NCBI GenBank assembly: GCA_934716785.1
Contig: CAKUYM010000019.1
Span: 1 to 28,437, forward strand
Direction: 5' to 3'
DNA length: 28,437 nt
Source of the DNA: an uncultured Bacteroides sp.
GTDB lineage: Bacteria; Bacteroidota; Bacteroidia; Bacteroidales; Bacteroidaceae
The notes under the pieces are model-generated. The model saw nothing but the letters and a program-made list of their open reading frames with translations. It had not been told where the DNA came from and ran no database searches. Both the position numbers and the translations under genes were made by a program. Below, one piece after another: positions 16,212-23,069 of the stretch. The stretch's first letter is position 1, and every line of letters begins with the position of its first letter.

Positions 16212-16343
16212 TAGTACTGAAATAAAGTAAGGACATGTACTTGACTTGTCTAAATCTACCTACATCATTCAGTTGAATGTCATACTTGTTATAACCGAGT
16301 CTCCTATATATTGCTTCATATTCAAATTGGTATTTCAGTACTA
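16212..16343. repeat. 13-bp inverted repeats bounding a 132-bp segment
   Basis: TAGTACTGAAATA (16212-16224) and TATTTCAGTACTA (16331-16343) are exact complements flanking 106 bases. The interior contains a small dyad CATTCAGTTGAATG (16266-16279) and no open reading frame. I saw no exact Bacteroides promoter inside in either direction. A short MITE-like element or an invertible segment is possible. No convincing target duplication is visible. Confidence 0.5.
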
Positions 16344-16398
16344 TTGATATTCTTCTTTTATAGTTAAGATAAAGCCCCTAAAGGCATAAAATTCCACC

Positions 16399-16448
16399 AT
16401 TAATCGCAACTTGAATAAAACACTAAGCATGAATGAATGAAATGCTCA
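16399..16448 (+). repeat. Copy B of the direct repeat, just upstream of the PUL promoter
   Basis: This copy is nearly identical to copy A and ends 23 bases before the -7 box of the sulfatase operon promoter, so it covers roughly -38 to -87. That is where an AraC-type activator would contact DNA when the -33 box is poor, as it is here. It is the best operator candidate in the window. Confidence 0.75.
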
Positions 16449-16471
16449 ACTTCTCAGAAGGGGATGTAACC

Positions 16472-16479
16472 TACCTTTG
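16472..16479 (+). promoter_or_regulatory. -7 box of the sulfatase/SusCD operon promoter
   Basis: TACCTTTG matches the Bacteroides -7 consensus exactly. No TTTG is found 19-21 bases upstream, which fits a promoter that depends on an activator. The inferred start near 16486 gives a leader of about 50 bases to the sulfatase ATG. Confidence 0.6.
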
Positions 16480-16534
16480 CATTGAATCTAAAAGGAAACC
16501 TGAAACGTTGACCGATAATAAAATGTAATACTAT

Positions 16535-17995
16535 ATGAAACGACGCATCAATCAAGCCTTACTTTTACTCCCCGTAGGATTTGCTTTTTCTGCCCAGGCA
16601 CAAGAGAATACACCCAAACCCAACCTCTTATTCATCATGGCAGACCAATGGAGAGGAGATGCTTTGGGTTGCATCGGCAAAGAACCCGTACAAACGCCCT
16701 ACTTGGATAAGTTAGCTTCCGAAGGAGTACTTTTCACGAATTCAATCAGTTGCTATCCCGTTTCATCTCCCGCACGCGGCATATTAATGAGCGGAATGTA
16801 CCCGATGAATAATAAGGTAATAGGAAACTGCAACTCTGAGACAGCCCCTTACGGAGTGGAACTGCCGGAAACAACCCATTGCTGGAGCGATGTTCTGAAA
16901 GATCAGAATTATCGCATGGGGTATATCGGAAAATGGCATCTCGACTCTCCGTATAAACCTTATGTAGACACATACAACAACCGGGGCAAAGTGGCATGGA
17001 ACGAGTGGTGTCCCCCCGAACGCCGCCACGGTTTCGACCACTGGGTAGCTTATGGCACTTACGACAACCATCTCCGCCCGATGTATTGGGAAAATACCGC
17101 TCCGCGCGACAGTTTCTTCTACGTCAACAAATGGGGACCGGAGTATGAAGTAGACCGTGCCATCGAATTTCTTTCCAAACAGAAAGAAAGCAGTTCACCT
17201 TTTGCTTTAGTGGTATCAATGAATCCACCACATACAGGTTATGACTTAGTGCCTGATAAATACAAAGCTATTTATAAAAATCTCGATGTGGAATCCTTAT
17301 GCAAGGACCGCCCGGACATTCCCGCCAAAGGGACCAAGATGGGAGACTACTTCCGCAACAATATCCGCGACTACTATGCCTGTATAAGTGGAGTGGACGA
17401 AAATGTGGGACGGCTGATTGCAGAATTGAAACATTTGAATTTATTCGATAATACCATCGTCGTATTTACTTCCGACCACGGAATATGCATGGGAGCACAC
17501 AATTCTGCGGGAAAAGATATATATTATGAAGAATCTATGAGGATTCCCGTTATCATCTCCTGGCCACAACAACTGAAACCGCGTGTAGACAAGCACACCA
17601 TGATTGCTTTCGGAGACATGTATCCTACTCTATTGTCTATGATGGGATTCTCTGAAGACATTCCGCAAGAAGTACAGACATTCGACTTATCCGCCTCCAT
17701 CCTGTCCGGTAAAGATAACAAGAAGATTGTTCAGCCTTATTATTATATCCAACCGAACAACCCGACTACCGGCTATCGCGGCCTGCGTACTCCCCGGTAC
17801 ACCTTTGCCGTGCATGCCACAAACGGAAACATAGACCGGACAGTGCTCTTCGACCGAAATAAGGATATTTATCAAATGAATAATATAGCTGCAGAAAATC
17901 CCAAACTAATACGCTCGTTGAAGAAACAACTTAAAGAATGGTTGATTCAGACAGATGATCCGTTTGCCACTTATCTTCCGGATAGACAAGAATGA
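16535..17995 (+). CDS. Ser-type sulfatase, family S1; probably a glycosaminoglycan sulfatase
   Basis: This 486-residue exported enzyme has a signal peptide ending AQAQ (residue 23). It shows the S1 formylglycine sulfatase core: metal ligands D37-Q38 in MADQWRGD, the modification motif S77-S-P-A-R81 in CYPVSSPARGILMSG, K133 and H135 in IGKWHL, H233 in NPPHTGY, D314-H315 in TSDHG, and K327. Serine 77 would be converted to formylglycine by an anaerobic sulfatase-maturing enzyme (anSME), which is not encoded in this window. The length is usual for S1 enzymes. It is the first gene of the PUL operon, next to the HTCS. By synteny it resembles BT3333 (S1_15, N-acetylgalactosamine 6-O-sulfatase of chondroitin breakdown, from memory); the subfamily and sulfate position are inferred. 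It has no lipobox, so a periplasmic location is likely. Confidence 0.92.
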   Translation: MKRRINQALLLLPVGFAFSAQAQENTPKPNLLFIMADQWRGDALGCIGKEPVQTPYLDKLASEGVLFTNSISCYPVSSPARGILMSGMYPMNNKVIGNCNSETAPYGVELPETTHCWSDVLKDQNYRMGYIGKWHLDSPYKPYVDTYNNRGKVAWNEWCPPERRHGFDHWVAYGTYDNHLRPMYWENTAPRDSFFYVNKWGPEYEVDRAIEFLSKQKESSSPFALVVSMNPPHTGYDLVPDKYKAIYKNLDVESLCKDRPDIPAKGTKMGDYFRNNIRDYYACISGVDENVGRLIAELKHLNLFDNTIVVFTSDHGICMGAHNSAGKDIYYEESMRIPVIISWPQQLKPRVDKHTMIAFGDMYPTLLSMMGFSEDIPQEVQTFDLSASILSGKDNKKIVQPYYYIQPNNPTTGYRGLRTPRYTFAVHATNGNIDRTVLFDRNKDIYQMNNIAAENPKLIRSLKKQLKEWLIQTDDPFATYLPDRQE

Positions 17996-18006
17996 TTTGG
18001 TACCGT

Positions 18007-18027
18007 TTGAAAATCGATAGTTTTCAA
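18007..18027. other. Small hairpin between sulfatase and SusC genes
   Basis: TTGAAAA (18007-18013) and TTTTCAA (18021-18027) pair around TCGATAG, only 12 bases after the sulfatase stop, within a 97-base gap. The stem is short and AT-rich. It might mark an RNA processing or partial termination point that sets different sulfatase and SusC levels. No promoter match is present in the gap. Confidence 0.35.
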
Positions 18028-18092
18028 TTTATATATCCTCCCATTCTTTTACTTAACACTAAAACTATATTAATCACACAAAAATCAATCAC

Positions 18093-21000
18093 ATGAAAAG
18101 AAAAAGCAAAAATCGAGTAGGATGGCTTCATTTCTTTGTATTGTCGTTTATCTTTGTCTTTTGTTCTCTTATGCCCGCAACCGCACAGAATGGCATAAAA
18201 ATTATAGGCAAGATTACAGATAATACCCAGTTGGAAGTTATCGGTGCAAATGTACAGGTCAAAGGCACTACAATCGGTGCCATAACCGACATCAATGGTA
18301 AGTACACCATTGAAGTACCGAATGAGAGGTCCGTATTAGTATTCTCTTTCATCGGTTATCAGAAGCAGGAAATCACAGTAGGAAAGAACAGAACCATCAA
18401 TGTTACCCTAAAAGATGACTCACAAGCATTGGATGAAGTTGTAGTCGTTGCCTACGGTACACAAAGCAAAGCGACATTAACCGGTGCCTTATCTTCTATT
18501 GATACTAAAGAACTGATTAAGGCTCCGGTAGCAAGTATCAGCAATGTACTGGCAGGAGCCATGCCGGGCGTATCCACCGTACAGACAAGCGGACAGCCGG
18601 GTGAAGATGCCGCCTCCATCTATGTACGCGGTAGTGGCTCGCTAACCGGCAATGCTTCCTCTCCCCTCATCTTGGTGGACGGTGTGGAACGTGAATTCTC
18701 ACAGATAGACCCGAATGAAATTGAGAATCTCTCCATCCTAAAAGACGCTTCCGCCACAGCCGTATTCGGTGTACGAGGTGCGAACGGTGTAGTTCTGATC
18801 ACCACCCGTCGGGGAAAATCCGGTAAACCTTCAATCAATGTAAACACCATCACCGGTGTTCAGCAGCCATTGTCCTATGTCCAACAGACCGGAAGCTACG
18901 AGTTTGCCCGTTACTGGAACATGAAACAACAAAATGACAGGGTGACGGATAAAGCTACATACTTTACCCGTGAAGCCATAGAAGCTTATCGCACAGGTTC
19001 TGATCCCATCATGTATCCGAATACGAAATGGGGAGACTATATGTATAACGACTTTTTCATACAATCCAAAAACAATGTCAACATTTCTGGAGGTAATGAA
19101 GCGGTGAAATACTTCGTATCAGTAAGCTACCTGTACCAAAATGGTATCTTGAAGCAATTTGACGCCATTCCTTATGACAACAACTTTAGATACAACCGTT
19201 ACAACTATCGCGCCAACCTCGACTTCCAACTGACCAAGACCACTACCATGAAAATGAATATCGGCGGCAATGTAGGACAAAAACAAGAACCAAGGGCTTC
19301 CAGCGATAACCCATGGGTATATACCCAGATATGGGCACTCCCTTTTGCAGGAGCCGGTATAGTAAACGGAGTACGCACAATGACTCCAGGAGCATTTACC
19401 CCTGTGGGGGTAAGCCGTGACGGGTTAAGTATCTATTGGGGACTAGGTTACAACCAAAAGTACAAAACTACATTAAACACCGATGTAGACATCACCCAAA
19501 AACTGGATATGCTAACCAAAGGACTTTCTCTTTCCGTAAAAGCCTCTTACGACAACATGTTCGAACTAAACAAATACCGTACCGGTGGTACCGTAGAATC
19601 CCAAACAGCCTATTACAAATCATTCATGGGCGACTCGACCAAACCGCAAACCGACCCAGACTATGACAAGACCATTGTCTATATACCCAATGGGACCGTA
19701 ACTCCACTCAATTATTCTGAAGATTATGCCAGAGACCGTAACTGGTATATCGAAGCCAGAGTTAATTATGACCGTACATTCAACAAAGACCATAAAATCA
19801 CCGCACTGTTTCTTTACAACCAATCACGCGACTATTACCCGAAAAAATCGGATGGTACGAACGCAGCTTATCAATATATGCCGCGAGGCTATGTAGGTTT
19901 TGTAGGACGGGCTACCTACGGATACAAATCCAAATATCTGATAGATGTCAATGCCGGATACAATGGCTCGGAAAACTTTGCTCCAGGCAAGAACCGGTAT
20001 GGACTGTTTCCCTCCGCATCCGTAGGATGGGTAATGTCCGAAGAGGCATTCATGAAAAAGCAATCTTTGATTGATTACCTGAAATGGAGAGTCTCATGGG
20101 GACGTGTAGGTAGCGATACTGGTTCGAGTACCCGATTCATGTATATGCCCGGAGTATGGACGCAAAGCAGCACTTACAGTTTTGGAGTCTCCAATCCGAC
20201 AGGCAGTCAGGCATACACACTCGGTACGCCGGGAAATATTGATGTCAGTTGGGAAACTGCCGACAAACAGAACTACGGTATAGACTTGAAAATGCTAAAA
20301 AACAGACTTTCATTCAGTTTCGACTACTTTACGGAGAAGCGCACCGGAATCCTAATTTCCCCAAACTCCACACCTTCAATTATTGCCACCGGACTTCCGA
20401 ATCTGAATCTCGGAAAGGTAGACAACCATGGATATGAGATTTCATTAGGCTGGGACCATACGTTGGATAACGGCATTCGCTATTATGCCAACGCCAACAT
20501 GTCTTTCGCCCGTAACAAAATCATCTATATGGATGAAATTCCTAATAAGTATGACTACATGAACCAAACCGGTGGTTCTACCGAACGTCCTGCCAACGTA
20601 TACAAATATCTTCGTCTTTACCAATACAGTGACTTCACGAAAGATGAAAGCGGAGAACTGGTGTTGAACCCTTCCCTTCCCCAACCTTCCATAAAGGTAT
20701 ACCCAGGTGATGCCATGTATGACGATCTGAATGGCGATGGAATAGTAGATGGAGACGACAGAATGACGACCGGTTATTCGGAACGACCGGAATATGCGTT
20801 TGGTTTCAATGGCGGATTCAACTACAAGGGATTCAACTTCAGCATGCAGTGGAGCGGTGCGGCACATGTCAACAAAATGCTTCAAATAGAATATCGTATT
20901 CCATTTACCAATGCTGGCAAGAGAGGATTACTGGACTACTTCTACAAACAAGGATGGACCGAAGAGAATCAACTCGGAGCCAAATACCCGCGCGCTGCGG

Positions 21001-21272
21001 AGACTTCAGAGACTTGGAACTCGGAAAACTCTACCTTGTGGTTGAGAGATGCCTCGTATATCCGTCTAAAGACTTTAACTATCGGATATACTTTCACCAA
21101 CAAGCCTTTCCTGAAGGCAATCGGTGCACAAAGCCTCGGACTTTCTCTCAACGGCTATAATCTGCTGACCTTCTCTCCGCTGGACATCTTAGATCCGGAA
21201 AGTTTGGGAAACAACATAGGCGCCTATCCGTTGGTCAAAGTCTACAGTGTAGGTGTCAATCTTAATTTCTAA
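18093..21272 (+). CDS. SusC-like TonB-dependent outer-membrane transporter (first pair)
   Basis: This 1059-residue protein has a signal peptide ending TATAQ (residue 32). A carboxypeptidase-regulatory-like N-terminal domain spans about 36-108 (GKITDN, GANVQVKGTTIGAITDINGKYTI, LVFSFIGYQ). The TonB box DEVVVVAYG is at 114-122, and a plug follows to about 240 with NVLAGAMPGVSTVQTSGQPG, LILVDGVER and SILKDASATAVFGVRGANGVVLITT. The remainder is the beta-barrel, closing with VKVYSVGVNLNF. A 12-residue EF-hand-like loop at 878-889 (D878, N880, D882, D886, D889) is a common calcium-site-like feature of SusC barrels. It moves oligosaccharides across the outer membrane using TonB energy, with the SusD-like lipoprotein (14 bases downstream) as lid. 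Its length and domain set are standard. The substrate is inferred to be a glycosaminoglycan from context. Confidence 0.95.
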   Translation: MKRKSKNRVGWLHFFVLSFIFVFCSLMPATAQNGIKIIGKITDNTQLEVIGANVQVKGTTIGAITDINGKYTIEVPNERSVLVFSFIGYQKQEITVGKNRTINVTLKDDSQALDEVVVVAYGTQSKATLTGALSSIDTKELIKAPVASISNVLAGAMPGVSTVQTSGQPGEDAASIYVRGSGSLTGNASSPLILVDGVEREFSQIDPNEIENLSILKDASATAVFGVRGANGVVLITTRRGKSGKPSINVNTITGVQQPLSYVQQTGSYEFARYWNMKQQNDRVTDKATYFTREAIEAYRTGSDPIMYPNTKWGDYMYNDFFIQSKNNVNISGGNEAVKYFVSVSYLYQNGILKQFDAIPYDNNFRYNRYNYRANLDFQLTKTTTMKMNIGGNVGQKQEPRASSDNPWVYTQIWALPFAGAGIVNGVRTMTPGAFTPVGVSRDGLSIYWGLGYNQKYKTTLNTDVDITQKLDMLTKGLSLSVKASYDNMFELNKYRTGGTVESQTAYYKSFMGDSTKPQTDPDYDKTIVYIPNGTVTPLNYSEDYARDRNWYIEARVNYDRTFNKDHKITALFLYNQSRDYYPKKSDGTNAAYQYMPRGYVGFVGRATYGYKSKYLIDVNAGYNGSENFAPGKNRYGLFPSASVGWVMSEEAFMKKQSLIDYLKWRVSWGRVGSDTGSSTRFMYMPGVWTQSSTYSFGVSNPTGSQAYTLGTPGNIDVSWETADKQNYGIDLKMLKNRLSFSFDYFTEKRTGILISPNSTPSIIATGLPNLNLGKVDNHGYEISLGWDHTLDNGIRYYANANMSFARNKIIYMDEIPNKYDYMNQTGGSTERPANVYKYLRLYQYSDFTKDESGELVLNPSLPQPSIKVYPGDAMYDDLNGDGIVDGDDRMTTGYSERPEYAFGFNGGFNYKGFNFSMQWSGAAHVNKMLQIEYRIPFTNAGKRGLLDYFYKQGWTEENQLGAKYPRAAETSETWNSENSTLWLRDASYIRLKTLTIGYTFTNKPFLKAIGAQSLGLSLNGYNLLTFSPLDILDPESLGNNIGAYPLVKVYSVGVNLNF

Positions 21273-21285
21273 ATATCGTACAACA

Positions 21286-23037
21286 ATGAAGAATATCATA
21301 ACCTTACTTTCAATCTGCCTGGTTTGCATTATCAGTGCCTGCTCAGACCTGACATTCGGAGACAAATTTCTGGGAAGCCAACCCGAGAGTTCGGGCGCGA
21401 TACTGGATTCTATGTTCAACTCCAAAGTCAATGCAGACAAAGTGTTAACAAGCGCATATACCTTTTTACCCTACGGATTACCAACTGCCGCAGCCCCCAA
21501 CAATAAGTTAGGAGTAAACATACTCGAGGCCATCAGCGATTTATACCAAAGTTTTAGGAACAATGCTTCCGATGGACCTACCAATCTTTATTACAACGGT
21601 TTGTTGAGTGCCAACAATTCGTTGGCCAATTCCGAAGCCTACCGCTATGGTTCGGAACACCAGTATAAAGCTATCCGCTACGCATGGATTTATATCGAGA
21701 ATGTGTCAAAAGTGCCCGATATGACAGACGATGAGCGCAAAGAGCGAATTGCCGAAGCTAAAATGATTATTGCCCTAAGCTATGCAGAAATGCTCCGCTA
21801 TGTAGGTGGAGTATGTTGGATCGACCATTCGATAGATCCTAACGAACCAATGAAGTTCCCCCGTATCACTTTTGCCGAAACAGTAAGTAAGATTATAAGC
21901 CTACTGGACGAGGCAATCCCCGACCTGAAATGGAAACAGGACGAAATTGAAGACGGACGCATGACTAAGTCTGGTGCTATGGGGCTGAAAATAAGAATAC
22001 TATTATTTGCAGCCAGTCCGACATTCAACTCCGATGCCAAATGGCATAATCAGGCAGACGAGTATACATGTTATGGCAATTATAGTAAGAAACGCTGGGA
22101 AGACGTGATGACTGCCGGACAACTTTTCTTTAGCGAACTGAGCAGAAGGCAAGAATATGCCCTGACCCAACCGACAGAACAGACCGCTCAAGCACGCCGT
22201 CTCGCCTACCGTTCGGGATATTATGACCGGGGAGGAACCGAAGTCCTGATTTCAGTCCGCCGCGGATATGACGAAACCACCCATAATCAATTGTTCGACC
22301 AACGTCCCTATTCCGGTCCCACACTGAATTATGTAAATATGTTCCCTTGGGCCGACGGAACAGATTTCCCTGAAAACTTCGATTGGAAGAATCCCTCGAA
22401 ACAACCTTTCTTCCAAGACGGAGAACCCACCCGAGATCCGCGTTTGTATGAGAATGTTGCTGTTCCCGGAGACCGTTATTTTAATGACACACAAGCACCC
22501 GTATATACAAATCACCAGAACTACCGTGCTGAAGGCAGTGGATTCCTAATGATGAAATTTATCCTGCAAGCTACAAGCGACCGTCAGAACCGACCAGTCC
22601 AATGGCCCTACCTACGTTTGCCAGAAGTGATGTTGAGTTATGCGGAAGCGATCAACGAAGTTGAAGGTCCTAAAAATGCCCTTATCTATGTCAACCAAGT
22701 ACGCAATCGGGTAGGACTCCCCGACTTACCTTCCGACATCGGGCAAGCAGATTTACGGGAAGCCATCCTGCACGAACGAGCACTGGAATTCGGTTTTGAA
22801 GAAATACGATGGTTTGACTTAGTACGATGGGGACGCATAGATGATTTCCGAAAAAAACTGTATGGTCTCTATTCCAAAGGAGATAAAGTGAACAACCCCA
22901 CTTCCTTTACTTTCGAGCCTTACGAACTGGCCTCGCGTTATTGGGCAAACAACTGGGATAGCAAATGGTATTTGGCACCTATTCCACAAAAAGAGATCAA
23001 TACGGAATATGGAATGACCCAAAATCCGGGTTGGTAA
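21286..23037 (+). CDS. SusD-like surface glycan-binding lipoprotein (first pair)
   Basis: The ATG at 21286 gives a 583-residue lipoprotein with lipobox ISAC (cysteine 19). A longer frame from 21253 overlaps the end of the SusC gene and hides the signal peptide, so it was not used. The RagB/SusD fold shows in the N-terminal helical TPR-like region (YKAIRYAWIYIENVSKVPD, EAKMIIALSYAEMLRYVGGVCWID) and the C-terminal signature (WPYLRLPEVMLSYAEAINE, NALIYVNQVRNRVGLPDLP, LREAILHERALEFGFEEIRW, FDLVRWGRIDDF), ending YGMTQNPGW. It sits on the outside of the outer membrane as the lid of the preceding SusC and helps capture glycan. The start is 14 bases after the SusC stop, so the two are co-transcribed. 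Confidence 0.95.
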   Translation: MKNIITLLSICLVCIISACSDLTFGDKFLGSQPESSGAILDSMFNSKVNADKVLTSAYTFLPYGLPTAAAPNNKLGVNILEAISDLYQSFRNNASDGPTNLYYNGLLSANNSLANSEAYRYGSEHQYKAIRYAWIYIENVSKVPDMTDDERKERIAEAKMIIALSYAEMLRYVGGVCWIDHSIDPNEPMKFPRITFAETVSKIISLLDEAIPDLKWKQDEIEDGRMTKSGAMGLKIRILLFAASPTFNSDAKWHNQADEYTCYGNYSKKRWEDVMTAGQLFFSELSRRQEYALTQPTEQTAQARRLAYRSGYYDRGGTEVLISVRRGYDETTHNQLFDQRPYSGPTLNYVNMFPWADGTDFPENFDWKNPSKQPFFQDGEPTRDPRLYENVAVPGDRYFNDTQAPVYTNHQNYRAEGSGFLMMKFILQATSDRQNRPVQWPYLRLPEVMLSYAEAINEVEGPKNALIYVNQVRNRVGLPDLPSDIGQADLREAILHERALEFGFEEIRWFDLVRWGRIDDFRKKLYGLYSKGDKVNNPTSFTFEPYELASRYWANNWDSKWYLAPIPQKEINTEYGMTQNPGW

Positions 23038-23069
23038 AAGAATAAAATTAATCAAGTTAATCATATTTT

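Noticed and set aside
16225..16330. Invertible promoter inside the 13-bp inverted repeats
   Set aside because: Neither strand contains a TAnnTTTG box with a spaced TTTG; only one-mismatch boxes were seen, so the claim is kept as a structural observation only.
21253..21285. Earlier ATG start for the first SusD gene
   Set aside because: It overlaps the 3' end of the SusC gene and buries the lipoprotein signal; the ATG at 21286 gives a lipobox at cysteine 19.
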